DNA of 64,000 nt, from NCBI RefSeq assembly GCF_026626745.1, contig NZ_JAPNJW010000002.1, forward strand, positions 5,232,151 to 5,296,150. The letters are read 5' to 3'. The stretch is from Nannocystis sp. RBIL2. GTDB lineage: Bacteria; Myxococcota_A; Polyangia; Nannocystales; Nannocystaceae. This document shows, one piece after another, positions 45,248-54,403 of the stretch. Numbering within the stretch: the stretch's first letter is position 1; every line of letters starts with the position of its first letter. The notes under the pieces are model-generated. The model was not told the DNA's origin. It searched no databases and saw only the letters and a list, made by a program, of their open reading frames with translations. Made by a program: the position numbers and the translations under genes.

Positions 45248-45289
45248 AGAATGTTCGGACATGCCCTGAAGGGCATGTCCGAACATTCT
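45248..45289. terminator. Perfect 19-bp hairpin between convergent genes
   Basis: Arms AGAATGTTCGGACATGCCC (45248-45266) and GGGCATGTCCGAACATTCT (45271-45289) with loop TGAA, between the Coq4-like stop (45237) and the convergent stop at 45319. Its centre is a dispersed-family palindrome extended outwards. A bidirectional terminator role fits its place, although no long T-tract follows. Confidence 0.65.
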
Positions 45290-45318
45290 CATCAGCCTGA
45301 CCTTTCAGACCCTCGCCA

Positions 45319-48300
45319 TCACGGCGGCGGCGTGTCGTCGTCCTCGCCGCTGACGATCGGCGGCAGCGGGCGCTTGCCGGGCGGCGGCGGCGGCGGGGCT
45401 GCGCGCGGGCGGCCCGGTGCGGGCGGCGTGATCTCCTCCGCCACCGGCCGCACCGGCTGCGGGCCGCTCGCGTTGTGGCGGGCCACCGTCGGGCGCGGCG
45501 CGTCGAGCTCGACGTCCAGCGGGGGCGGCGGCGCCTCCATCGTGTCGGTCATGCGGAACTTCGACGCGCGCGGGCGCGGCGTCGTGTCCTCGTGCTCCAG
45601 GCCGCCGCTGTCGGTCGACTGGCTCATGAAGATCGCCTCCGACACCCCTGACTGGGCCGCGCGCGGCGTCACCGTCGTCTGCATCACCGGCTGCTGCGCC
45701 ACCGGCCCCGACTGGCGCGTCGGCGGCGGCGGTGTCTTCGGCGGCGACGGGCGCCACAGCGGCCGCCACAGCCCGCCCTGCGACGCGCTCTGCCAGCCCC
45801 ACGGCAGCCAGCGGATCATCGACCACGCCAGCCACAGCGCCCACGCCAGCATCAGGCCGCGGTACCACCACAGCGACACCGACAGCACCCACGGGCGCGG
45901 CATCAGTCCGCCGACGCCCTCGACGTACTCGACGCGGTCCTGATACCAGCGCAGCGAGCTCGCCCACGAGCCGTTGCCTTCGATCTGCATGTCGGGCTGG
46001 CCGAGCAACCCCGCGTGCACCGCGGTGACCAGGGCCGAGCAGGCCACCAGCGTCCAGAACGCGATCGTCAGCTGGCGCAGCGCGAACCACCCCGGCGCCA
46101 GGTCGACCCGGCGGCGGCGCCAGCCGAGCAGCAGGAACCACCCGATCACCACCATCGCCTCGAACACAGTCACGGTCGACAGTCCGAGCCCGAGCAGGAA
46201 CCACTGATGGGCGCGCAGCGGCGACACGGCCAAACGACCGAGCACCGCCGACGCCAGCAGCAGCACCACGATGTAGCTCCAGAACAGCACCGCCGGCCCG
46301 AGCCGCGGCCCGCCGAGCAGCAAGATCCACCGGCTCGGCGGGAACTCGACGTGGACCTCGGCGTTGACCGCCGCCGCCCCGAGGTCGACCACCGGCGCGG
46401 TGTAGCGCTGGCCGAGCGCCGCCGTCTCGCGCCACTCGAGCTGGACCCGCTGCACGCCCGGCGCGATCGGCAGGCGGACCTGCTGGCCCTCCTGGCCGAT
46501 CGGCTGCTGCGAACCGTTGATCAGCACCTTCTGCAGCTGGGCCTCGGCCGGCAGCGCGACCGTGTGGTGGCCGCCGCGAGACGAGCGCAGCTCGAGCTGC
46601 AGCTCGGCGTCGACCGCCCGCATACCTGGCCGAAGGGTCAGGCGCGCGAAGTCGAGGGTCAGCGTCTCGCCGGGCACGCCGGCGGGGCGCGAGATGTCCA
46701 AAACGACCTGTTCTCCGGGCCAGGGCATCCAGACCTGCAGGCCCTCGGCGCCGCGGCGGATCGGCGGGATCCCGCCGGCCTCGACGTGCCACACCGGCCC
46801 GACCATCACCTCCCAGACCTCGCTCCACGGCGCCCCGGTGGCCGCCGCCAGCACGATCTGCGGCGAGATCGGCAGCACGCTGGTCCACTCGGCCACGTCC
46901 TCGTCGGGGCGGATGTTGACCAGCACCGCCCCGGCCTCGACCCGCTGCTCCGCGGTCGTCACCGACTCGCCCGACAGCAGCGGCACCTTGAGCACCACCG
47001 CCGAGCCGCGCGGCGTGGCGCGGATGACCCGGGTCGTCACCTCCCACGACAGCCCCAGCGTCAGCGCCCGCTCGACGCGGACGAACGGCGGCAGCGTGCC
47101 GACCTCGAGAGTGTCCGGCTGGGCCGCGTCCTGCTTGCTGATCCGCGTCAGCTGCAGCACCTCGTCGGCGAGCCCGTCCTCGTGCAGCCCGGCGACCGTC
47201 CAGCCCTCGGCCTTGGCGGTCACGCGGTGCGGTCCGACCGGCAGGCGCAGCTGGATCGTCTCGCGGTTGGGCAGCGGGCCCTCGAGCACCACCTCGTGGC
47301 GACCCGGCTCGAGCGCGATGCGCAGGCTCCCGTCGCCGATGCGCACCAGGCCGCCGGTCGCCGGCGAGCCGTCGACGCTGACTTGCGTCGGCAACCAGTG
47401 CTCGGCCGAGCCTGGCAGCGGCGCCTCGACCTGGGCCGCCGCGTGGATCTCGACCACCAGGCGCAGCGCCGACCCGCTGGCCTCGAGGCGCATGCGCGGG
47501 CTCGTCACGCAGTCGGGCAGGCAGCTCGGCGGCTCGGTCAGGCGCGCGCGCAGCTGCTCGAGCGTGGCGGTGTCGGGCACCTGCGCCGCCGCCGACGACG
47601 GCAGCAGCAGCGCCGCCGCCAGCGCGCCCATCATCGTCGCGCCGACGGCCGGGTTGGGCCGCGTCGGCGGGAGCACGCGGCGCTTGCGGAACACCCCGAA
47701 CACCGCCATCACCAGCGCCACCAGGAACAGCACGCGCACCCCGGCGAGCGCCAGGTTCACGTGCGGCGGCACCAGCAAGAAGCTCACCTTCTGCGTGCGG
47801 TCGACCGGTCCGCTCCAGCGCAGCGGCACCGAGCGCCACGACCAGCGCGGCACGCCGGGGCCCGTCTGCACCACAGTGCCGGCGTCGTACTCGCGCAGCT
47901 TCTTCTGCTGGCGCTGGCGGTACTCGCCGCTCAGGCTGGCCCGCGTCGACTGCACCATCGACGACGCGGACTGCTCCTGCTGCAGCTCCTCGAACTCCCC
48001 GTCGAACGCCTCGTTCTTCTTCGGCCGGCCCATGCGGCCCTCTTCGCCGGGCCGGCGCTCACCGCCCGCGCCGTCGAAGTCGACCTCCGACTGGTCCAGC
48101 GACCCCGGCGCGAAATCGGGGACGGCGGTGGCCGGGACGTCCTGCGCCGGCGCGGCCTCCATCGGCGCCAGCTGAGCTGTCGCAAGGACCAGGTCGAAGT
48201 CGTCGCGCCCGCGCTCCTCGAGCGCCGGGTACAGGCCCTGGCGGATCTGCTGCACCGCGAACACCGAGCAGATGCCGGCCAGAGTCACCAGCGCGCCGAG

Positions 48301-49977
48301 GCGGTAGCCGCGGACCGCCGTGCGCAGCCAGCTGTCGGGCAGCGCGCGGTGCAGCGCCTCGCCGACCAGCACGAAGATCCACACCGTCCGCGGCGCCATC
48401 CACTCGGGGAACACCAGCGCCAGGGTCACCATCGCCAGCACGCCCCAGGCCCAGCCGTACAGCCTGGCGATCGCGATCGCGATCACCAGCACCATGAACA
48501 GGTCGAGCAGCGTCCAGCGGCCGAGCCAGGTGTCGTCGACCTGGTCGACCCCGGTCGCGTGCAGCACCTTCCAGCCGGGCGGCAGGTGCAGCGTGCCCGA
48601 CACCGAGGCGAAGTCGTGGTCCCAGTCGACCGCCGAGATCGACGGGTGCAGGCCCTCGGCCGGCACGCGCAGGTCGGCGGTGAGCGCCACGTTGGGGTCG
48701 CGCAGCTCGACGCCGGCCCTGTTCGGGTCGTCGCGGGCCGTGATGAATTGCGGCAGGCCGCTGACCGCCACCGCGCCGAGGCGGGCCGAGCCCTGCATCT
48801 CGAGCCGGCGCGTGCCCTGGACCTGGCCGGCGATGCGGTCCTTGACCGTGAAGCCGCGGCCGTCGAAGTCGAGCCACCAGTCGCGGGCGAGCGACAGTTG
48901 GTCGGGCCCGCGATCGGCCTCGCCGCGCTGCGTCACAGTCAGCTGCAGCGCCTCGCCCGGGCGGGCGCGGAACGCCGGGAACGAGCGCCACGCGTCGGGC
49001 AGCTGCGTCTGTTGCGGGTCGACCGACACCAGCCCCGCGAACTCGACGCGGCGCAGCTCGGGCCCTGGCTCGAACACCCACACCTCCTCGCTCGCCCACG
49101 GCCCCTCGTTGCTGGCCAGGGCGATGCTCTGCAGGTCGCCGGGGTGACGGGACTCCACGCGGATCGTCCACGCTCCGGGGCGCACCTGCACGCGCACGCG
49201 GCCGTCGGGCTCGAGCCGCGCCGGCAGCTCGCTCGCCACCTCCATCGCCACGAAGTCGGGCAGGAGCGCCTTGCCGAGCAGCTCCTCGCGGCTCTTGCCG
49301 GCCACGTGCAGCGAGATCTCCGTCGTCATCCGCAGCGGGATCGCGTCGGTCAGCTTGCGGTGCACCACCACGTCGAGCAGGTTCTGCTCGCTCGCCGCCT
49401 CCACCTTCTTCTGCAGCCACAGCGTCCCGTCGTTGTCGCGGCGCGGGAACGACTCCGGCTTGCCGCGCAGCTTGAGCGTCAGGAGCCCCGTCTCGGCCGG
49501 CACGCTGAGCTTCTCCGGCATGCTGTCCCACAGGAACGCGCCGGTGATCCGGTGCGCGCCCGGGCCGAGCTCGACCGCCGGCAGGCCGCCCTGGTTCACC
49601 ACCACCGCCGGCTGGCCGTCGACCTCGACGTCCTGCGGCCAGCGGCGCGGATCACCGGGCAGCGGCACCACTCCCTTGGCGTACAGCTGCCAGCGCTGGG
49701 CGAACGACCCGCGCTCGTCGGTCAGCTCGAGCTCGAGCTGCGACGGCCACGCGCAGCGGCGCTCGCTGCTGCTCGCATGTACGTACGGACATGCCCGATC
49801 GGACAGGGGCTGCAGCACCCACGGGATCCACGGCCGCAGCGCCTCGGGGACGTCGGCGGGCGTCTGCGCGGCCGGCTCGGCCGGGTCGCGTGGGGGGGCC
49901 GCCGTCGCCGCGGAGGCGAACAGCAGCATCGTCAGCGCGAGGACCCAGTGCAGCGGCCGAGGCGTGGAGCGAGTCAT
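45319..49977 (-). CDS. Giant exported membrane protein with duplicated beta-rich halves
   Basis: 1552 residues from ATG 49977, giving signal peptide TMLLFASAATA before APP. Residues about 26-500 are a beta-rich extracytoplasmic domain; about 505-615 are membrane helices (LFMVLVIAIAIARL, WGVLAMVTLALVFPEWM, LGALVTLAGICSVFAV); about 620-750 a charged Gln/Glu linker; another helix near 770 (VRVLFLVALVMAVFGVF); then a second signal-like helix and beta-rich half (about 810-1240), four helices, and a cytoplasmic Pro-rich tail ending GEDDDTPPP. Both halves share phrases such as PGRHxVxxxxPLxxxxxxLxLP, suggesting internal duplication. No enzymatic motif or named family is recognised. It is convergent with the Coq4-like gene. 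Confidence 0.7.
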   Translation of the reverse strand: MTRSTPRPLHWVLALTMLLFASAATAAPPRDPAEPAAQTPADVPEALRPWIPWVLQPLSDRACPYVHASSSERRCAWPSQLELELTDERGSFAQRWQLYAKGVVPLPGDPRRWPQDVEVDGQPAVVVNQGGLPAVELGPGAHRITGAFLWDSMPEKLSVPAETGLLTLKLRGKPESFPRRDNDGTLWLQKKVEAASEQNLLDVVVHRKLTDAIPLRMTTEISLHVAGKSREELLGKALLPDFVAMEVASELPARLEPDGRVRVQVRPGAWTIRVESRHPGDLQSIALASNEGPWASEEVWVFEPGPELRRVEFAGLVSVDPQQTQLPDAWRSFPAFRARPGEALQLTVTQRGEADRGPDQLSLARDWWLDFDGRGFTVKDRIAGQVQGTRRLEMQGSARLGAVAVSGLPQFITARDDPNRAGVELRDPNVALTADLRVPAEGLHPSISAVDWDHDFASVSGTLHLPPGWKVLHATGVDQVDDTWLGRWTLLDLFMVLVIAIAIARLYGWAWGVLAMVTLALVFPEWMAPRTVWIFVLVGEALHRALPDSWLRTAVRGYRLGALVTLAGICSVFAVQQIRQGLYPALEERGRDDFDLVLATAQLAPMEAAPAQDVPATAVPDFAPGSLDQSEVDFDGAGGERRPGEEGRMGRPKKNEAFDGEFEELQQEQSASSMVQSTRASLSGEYRQRQQKKLREYDAGTVVQTGPGVPRWSWRSVPLRWSGPVDRTQKVSFLLVPPHVNLALAGVRVLFLVALVMAVFGVFRKRRVLPPTRPNPAVGATMMGALAAALLLPSSAAAQVPDTATLEQLRARLTEPPSCLPDCVTSPRMRLEASGSALRLVVEIHAAAQVEAPLPGSAEHWLPTQVSVDGSPATGGLVRIGDGSLRIALEPGRHEVVLEGPLPNRETIQLRLPVGPHRVTAKAEGWTVAGLHEDGLADEVLQLTRISKQDAAQPDTLEVGTLPPFVRVERALTLGLSWEVTTRVIRATPRGSAVVLKVPLLSGESVTTAEQRVEAGAVLVNIRPDEDVAEWTSVLPISPQIVLAAATGAPWSEVWEVMVGPVWHVEAGGIPPIRRGAEGLQVWMPWPGEQVVLDISRPAGVPGETLTLDFARLTLRPGMRAVDAELQLELRSSRGGHHTVALPAEAQLQKVLINGSQQPIGQEGQQVRLPIAPGVQRVQLEWRETAALGQRYTAPVVDLGAAAVNAEVHVEFPPSRWILLLGGPRLGPAVLFWSYIVVLLLASAVLGRLAVSPLRAHQWFLLGLGLSTVTVFEAMVVIGWFLLLGWRRRRVDLAPGWFALRQLTIAFWTLVACSALVTAVHAGLLGQPDMQIEGNGSWASSLRWYQDRVEYVEGVGGLMPRPWVLSVSLWWYRGLMLAWALWLAWSMIRWLPWGWQSASQGGLWRPLWRPSPPKTPPPPTRQSGPVAQQPVMQTTVTPRAAQSGVSEAIFMSQSTDSGGLEHEDTTPRPRASKFRMTDTMEAPPPPLDVELDAPRPTVARHNASGPQPVRPVAEEITPPAPGRPRAAPPPPPPGKRPLPPIVSGEDDDTPPP
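49776..49793. repeat. Palindromic element inside the giant membrane protein gene
   Basis: CATGTACGTACGGACATG, followed by CCCGATCGGACAGG; in frame in the first extracytoplasmic domain (CPYVHAS). Confidence 0.55.
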
Positions 49978-50084
49978 GAGGGGGACCCAAGGGTACAGCG
50001 AGCCCATGCGACCCGGACAGGGCGACCCGCCCGAGGGGCGAACCGGACCTCGCCCACACGGCCCGACCGTGGCACCCTGGCTGC

Positions 50085-50525
50085 GTGTCTTCGCCCACCG
50101 ACTCCGAGCTGCGCGAGATCCTCGCGCGCACGCGCACGATCGCCGTGCTCGGCGCGCACACCGACCCCAACAAACCCGCGTGCTACGTCCCCGACTACCT
50201 GCACGACGCGGGGTACATCGTCCACGCCGTCAATCCCGTGTTCGCCGGCCGTCGCATGTGGGACGCGACCTGCGTCGGCGCGCTGACCGACCTCGGGCTC
50301 GCCCCCGGTGAGCTCGACCTGCTCGACGTGTTCCGCCGCCCCGAATTCCTCTTGGGCCATGTCCCGGAGATCCTGGCGGTCAAGCCCAGCGTCGTGTGGC
50401 TGCAGCTCGGCATCCGCCACGCCGAATTCGCGCGGACCCTCCGCGACGCCGGGATCGTCGTCGTCGAAGATCGCTGCACCCTCGCCGAGCACCGCCGCCT
50501 CGGTCTCCCGCGCCGCGACGATTGA
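50085..50525 (+). CDS. CoA-binding domain protein (YccU-like)
   Basis: 146 residues from GTG 50085. Single Rossmann-type CoA_binding_2 domain: TIAVLGAHTDPNKPACYVPDYLHDAGYIVHAVNP with the nucleotide-binding loop, then LDLLDVFRRPEFLLGHVPEIL and VVWLQLGIRHAEFARTLRDAGIVVVEDRC. The Cys in VVEDRC and the DVFRRP motif are typical of the YccU family, which binds CoA; the physiological role is not known. It is divergent from the giant membrane protein and 76 bases upstream of a small secreted protein. Confidence 0.85.
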   Translation: MSSPTDSELREILARTRTIAVLGAHTDPNKPACYVPDYLHDAGYIVHAVNPVFAGRRMWDATCVGALTDLGLAPGELDLLDVFRRPEFLLGHVPEILAVKPSVVWLQLGIRHAEFARTLRDAGIVVVEDRCTLAEHRRLGLPRRDD

Positions 50526-50601
50526 TTCGGCGCGTTTTCGCCCATCGGACTCGAAGCGGACCTGACGGCCCCGCCAGGCCCGTCGGCGGCATCCTCGAGC
50601 C

Positions 50602-50970
50602 GTGGGCCGAAGCTTCGCCGTCGTGCTGCAGCTCGCCGCGTGCGCGCCGTACGTCGCCCTCGCCGACGGCGTCGAGGCAGTCGACCCCTCGCGCGACGAC
50701 GTGGAGATCCGCGGCCACGTCCTCGACGCCGAGACCCGCGAGCCGATCACGGGCGCGCTGATCCTCGTTCAGTGCGACTGCCTCGCCGGGCGGCGCGAGG
50801 TGATGACCACCGACGGCCGCTATCACTTCCGCGGCCTGCGGCCCGGCCGCTACACCGTGCAGATGCTCCACGGCAACAACAACGTCCAGAAGCGCCTCGA
50901 GGCGAAGCCGGGCCACCGGTGGCACGTCGGCTTCAGCGCCGCGCCGCGGCCGCGCTACGGCTGCCACTGA
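50602..50970 (+). CDS. Small secreted carboxypeptidase-regulatory-like protein
   Basis: 122 residues from GTG 50602. A short signal-like N-terminus (SFAVVLQLAACAPYVALADG) is followed by one Ig-like CarboxypepD_reg domain: IRGHVLDAETREPITGALILVQ...TTDGRYHFRGLRPGRYTVQMLHG. These domains usually sit in larger receptors or surface proteins; here it stands alone. Role unknown. A strong hairpin follows before the convergent DUF1552 gene. Confidence 0.6.
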   Translation: MGRSFAVVLQLAACAPYVALADGVEAVDPSRDDVEIRGHVLDAETREPITGALILVQCDCLAGRREVMTTDGRYHFRGLRPGRYTVQMLHGNNNVQKRLEAKPGHRWHVGFSAAPRPRYGCH

Positions 50971-51030
50971 CGCTGCGGCCCGCCATCGGCAACCTGTCGC
51001 TTCAAACATGGCCTTCAGAGCATAAACGAA

Positions 51031-51060
51031 GAGACCTGCGAGGCGAACCTCGCAGGTCTC
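51031..51060. terminator. Perfect 13-bp hairpin between convergent genes
   Basis: Arms GAGACCTGCGAGG and CCTCGCAGGTCTC with loop CGAA, between the stops at 50970 (plus) and 51084 (minus). Probably a bidirectional terminator. A dispersed-family element (CCTGTCGCTTCAAACATGG) lies just upstream at about 50993-51011. Confidence 0.7.
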
Positions 51061-51083
51061 TCACGCGCCGGGCGGCGCTGCGC

Positions 51084-52472
51084 TCACGCGATCATCGCGT
51101 CGATGACGCCGGGCTCGAGCTCGGGGTCGCCGAAGTCTTCGACCAGCTCGCCGGTGACCGCGCTGAGGATCGTGTTGTGGAACTGGTTGTGCGTCACCCC
51201 GCCGGCGTCGATGTACTGGCCGGTCTTGAGGTAGCCGCCGCAGCTGCCGGCGCACACCCACGGGATGTTGTTGTAGGTGTGGCTGACGCCGGCGCCGAGG
51301 TCGTTACACCAGATCGCCACGGTGTCGTCGAGCAGCGTGCCGACGTCGGTCTGCAGCGCCGCCAGGCGGTCGAGCAGGTGCTTGAACAGCTTGGCGTGCT
51401 CGCGGTCGATCACGTGGTGCTTCGACTGCGCGTCGGGGATCGGGTCGCCCTCCGAGCCGTCGGCGTAGATGCGGTGGGAGATCTGGTGGAAGCGGGGCAG
51501 CTGGACGCCGTCGATCCAGTACTGCGTGCCGTCGTTGCCGTCGCCGATCTGCAGCGTCGCCGCGCGCGTGTAGTCGCACGAGAACGCGAACGCGATCAGG
51601 TTCATCTGCATGCGCGTGACCGTCTGGATCAGCTCGTCGGCGCCGTCGTAGTCCTGCTGCGCCTCCATCTCCATGATCTCGGCGTCGCTGGGCAGCTCGC
51701 ACAGCAGCTCGATCTCGAGGTCGCGGATCGCGTCGAAGTGGATCTGCAGGCGGTCGCGGTCGGCCTTGCTCATGTCTTGCTTGGACATGAGCGCCTGCAT
51801 CTGCTCGCGGACCAGGTCGTTGACGCTGGTGCGGCGGGCCTTGATCTTCATCGCCACTTCTTGCGGCAGCGCCGTGATGCCGACGATCTTGGTGTACACG
51901 CTCCACGGGTTGCGGTCGGCCGCGCGCAGGTCCTTGGGCCCGCGGTAGCTCAGCACCTCGTTGATGTAGCCCGCCATGCGGCCGGCGTAGAGCGTCAGCG
52001 GGTCGGGGTTCGACGCCGGGTTGAGCTCGCGGGCGATGCGGTTGTCGACCGACTCGCCCATCGACAGCGACAGGTTGCCCGACGGGTCGTCGGACACCCT
52101 GGCCGCCGTGAGGCACTGGTTGCCGCCGCCGGAGTGGCCGCAGCCGTTGCCGGGGAAGCCGAAGCGGGTGCCGCGGACCAGCAGCAGCTTGTCGGCGTAG
52201 TCGGCGAGCTCGTTGACGGCCCGCTCGGCGTCGACGGTCGACAGGCTCTCGGTGGTGACCGGGCCGAGCTCGTTGGGCCAGAAGCGCTCCGGCTCGCCGT
52301 TGTCGGCCTGGGCGCAGCCGTTGGCCTGGCGCACGTACACGCAGTAGCGCGGGCGCTCGGTGGCCGCCTTGACGTCGCGGGGGAACAGGCTCGGGAGGAA
52401 CGGCAACGCGACGGTGGCGCCGCCGATGCCGGTGATGAAGGCGCGTCGGGACAGGTTGCTGGGAAGTCGCAT
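51084..52472 (-). CDS. DUF1552 protein with Tat-type signal
   Basis: 462 residues. The N-terminus LSRRAFITGIGGATVALPFLPSLF is a twin-arginine-type signal, so the protein is exported folded. The body is the DUF1552 domain (RPRYCVYVRQANG, LLLVRGTRFGFPGNGCGHSGGGNQCLTA, VDNRIARELN, AATLQIGDGNDG, FHQISHR, AKLFKHLLDRLAAL), a family distantly like sulfatases/alkaline phosphatases that is common in planctomycetes and myxobacteria. It is always found with DUF1592-type partners, as here: it starts 3 bases after the upstream gene. Function unknown. Confidence 0.88.
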   Translation of the reverse strand: MRLPSNLSRRAFITGIGGATVALPFLPSLFPRDVKAATERPRYCVYVRQANGCAQADNGEPERFWPNELGPVTTESLSTVDAERAVNELADYADKLLLVRGTRFGFPGNGCGHSGGGNQCLTAARVSDDPSGNLSLSMGESVDNRIARELNPASNPDPLTLYAGRMAGYINEVLSYRGPKDLRAADRNPWSVYTKIVGITALPQEVAMKIKARRTSVNDLVREQMQALMSKQDMSKADRDRLQIHFDAIRDLEIELLCELPSDAEIMEMEAQQDYDGADELIQTVTRMQMNLIAFAFSCDYTRAATLQIGDGNDGTQYWIDGVQLPRFHQISHRIYADGSEGDPIPDAQSKHHVIDREHAKLFKHLLDRLAALQTDVGTLLDDTVAIWCNDLGAGVSHTYNNIPWVCAGSCGGYLKTGQYIDAGGVTHNQFHNTILSAVTGELVEDFGDPELEPGVIDAMIA

Positions 52473-52475
52473 GGC

Positions 52476-54257
52476 TTACTCCTTCACCGGGGCGCGGAAG
52501 CGGAACGCGTCGCTCGTCGTCAGCTCGACGATGAGCTCCTTGATCGAGTACATGCCGTCGCGCGAGCCCTCGGCGAGGCGCTTGATCTCGGCGTTGTCTT
52601 GCAGCTTCGGCACGCGGCCGTAGCCGTACTCGAGCAGGTGCGACACGTAGCAGCGGTGGGCCTCGTCGCTGCTGGCGATGATCTTCGCCAGCTCGGCGCC
52701 GCCGTTGAAGCTCTGCTTGCCCTGCACGAAGTTGAACGAGCCCGTCGCGTCGACCGGCTTGCCGGCGTCCATCGTCTGCCAGCGGCCGAGCGGGTCGTAC
52801 TGCTCCATCGCGAACCCGAGCGGGTTGATCAGGTAGCCGTGGCACGCCTCGCCGCAGGTGCCGATGCCGGTGTGGCGGTCGATCAGCTCGCGCAGCGACT
52901 CGCCCTCCATCGCCGGCGGCGGCGGCGGCACGTTGTTGGGCGGCGGCGGCAGCCCGGTGCACAGGATCTGCAGGTTGAGGAACACGCCGCGGTGGATCGG
53001 GTCGTTCTGGGTCGAGCTCGCGTTGGCCGCCAGGAACCCGAGCTGCGTCAGCACGCCGGCGCGCTGGCTGGGGTCGAGGTCGGCCTTGACGAGCTGGTCG
53101 GTGAACTGCCCCTGCGCCCCGTAGAGCGCCGCCGTCGTCGCGTTGACGAAGCTGTACGGCGCCGCCAGCAGCGTCGCCAGGTCGCCGAGCTCGTGCGAGA
53201 ACACCACGTCGTCGACGAACATCATGGTCTCCTGGACCATCATGTCGCGCATCGACTCAGCGAACTCGGGGAACTTGTCGGCGCTCTTGTTGATCTTCGA
53301 GTAGCTGTCGACCTTGAGCGTCTGGAAGTGGAACGACGCCACCATGTCGTGCGCGCGCTGGTCGTCGAGCATGCGCGCGGCCTGGGCCTCGATGCCGGCG
53401 ACCGAGTCGAGCGAGCCGTTCTTCGCGGCGTCGAACAGCTCCTCGTCGGGCATCGTGTCCCACAGCATGTACGACAGCTTCGACGCCACCTCGTAGCTGT
53501 TCAGCGGGATGTTGCCGTCAGGGTCGGCGACGTCGCTGAACTCGACGCGGTACAGGAAGTACGGCGACTGCAGGAACGTCTGCATCACCACGCGCACGCC
53601 CTCGAGCACCGGGTCGCCGCCGCCGAGGGCCACGCCCTCGTGGAACACCTGCATGTGGCGATCGATCTCCTCCGGCGTCAGCGGGCGGCGATACGCCCGC
53701 GGCCCGAACGACTCGATGAAGCCGCGCCCGCGCGCGTCGCTGTCGCCCTCGCTCGGGACCAGCAGCGCCACCAGCTCGGCGTCGCCGATCACCTGCTCGG
53801 CGATCTCCTCGGCCGCGCGCTGGTAGTCGGTCCACAGCGTCGCCGACACCACCAGCTTCTCGCTGTTGTTGTCGTAGCCGCCGCTGATCGGGTCGCCGAT
53901 GAACAGCGACGACTTGCCGATGGTCTGGTCGAGCAGCAGCAGGTCGCGGATCGAGTTCTCCCACTGCCGATGCGACAGCCGCGGCACCCGCGACGACTCC
54001 GGCAGCTCGCCCAGCTCCGTGCCGCCGGTGTCGGTGTCGGAGTCGGGGCCGCCGTCGGTCGGCTGGTTGTTCGTCGTCGCAGCCGTGTCGCTGTTGCCAC
54101 CGCCTTCGGTCGCACCACCTGGGCCGCCGGATCCCTCGGTGGGATCACCGTCGGTCTGTTGCCCCGACACGCCGGAGTAACACCCGACTGACAGGCAAAG
54201 TCCCAAGGGCCAGGCCGCCATGGACCGCCACCAAAGCGCTCGTCGTCGCTGAGCCAT
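52476..54257 (-). CDS. DUF1592/DUF1588/DUF1585 lipoprotein, cytochrome-like
   Basis: 593 residues. Lipobox LSVGC (Cys26), then a Gly/Ser/Thr/Asp linker to about 80. Domains follow in the usual order: DUF1587-like (RLSHRQWENSIRDLLLLD), DUF1595 (FGPRAYRRPLTPEEIDRH), DUF1592 (LQSPYFLYRVEF, NSYEVASKLSYMLWDTMPDEEL, RMLDDQRAHDMVASFHFQ), DUF1588 (QRAGVLTQLGFLAANASSTQNDPIHRGVF) and DUF1585 at the end. The heme-attachment-like motif of DUF1588 reads CGEACH (52840-52857), CxxxCH rather than CxxCH. Coupled to the DUF1552 gene. It probably forms a cell-surface redox or hydrolytic pair, role not established. Confidence 0.88.
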   Translation of the reverse strand: MAQRRRALWWRSMAAWPLGLCLSVGCYSGVSGQQTDGDPTEGSGGPGGATEGGGNSDTAATTNNQPTDGGPDSDTDTGGTELGELPESSRVPRLSHRQWENSIRDLLLLDQTIGKSSLFIGDPISGGYDNNSEKLVVSATLWTDYQRAAEEIAEQVIGDAELVALLVPSEGDSDARGRGFIESFGPRAYRRPLTPEEIDRHMQVFHEGVALGGGDPVLEGVRVVMQTFLQSPYFLYRVEFSDVADPDGNIPLNSYEVASKLSYMLWDTMPDEELFDAAKNGSLDSVAGIEAQAARMLDDQRAHDMVASFHFQTLKVDSYSKINKSADKFPEFAESMRDMMVQETMMFVDDVVFSHELGDLATLLAAPYSFVNATTAALYGAQGQFTDQLVKADLDPSQRAGVLTQLGFLAANASSTQNDPIHRGVFLNLQILCTGLPPPPNNVPPPPPAMEGESLRELIDRHTGIGTCGEACHGYLINPLGFAMEQYDPLGRWQTMDAGKPVDATGSFNFVQGKQSFNGGAELAKIIASSDEAHRCYVSHLLEYGYGRVPKLQDNAEIKRLAEGSRDGMYSIKELIVELTTSDAFRFRAPVKE

Positions 54258-54403
54258 ACGGACGCAATGTCCCGGCAGCAGCCGGCGATGTCAACCGTGG
54301 GCGATCCCCGATGGACTGGTAGCGACGCTACGGGGGCCGACGGCCCCGCGATCTGCGAGTGCAGCCGCGCCGAGGGGCGCGGTTACGACCGACGAAATTC
54401 GTG

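Noticed and set aside
46015..50286. Plus-strand open frame of more than 1400 codons opposite the giant membrane protein
   Set aside because: Arg/Gln/His/Asp-rich nonsense without domains; an artefact of high GC, where the complementary frame of a real gene stays open. The minus-strand protein has a signal peptide and membrane helices.
50640..54191. Plus-strand frame opposite the DUF1552/DUF1592 genes
   Set aside because: No domains, low-complexity His/Val/Arg composition; the minus-strand genes carry clear family motifs.
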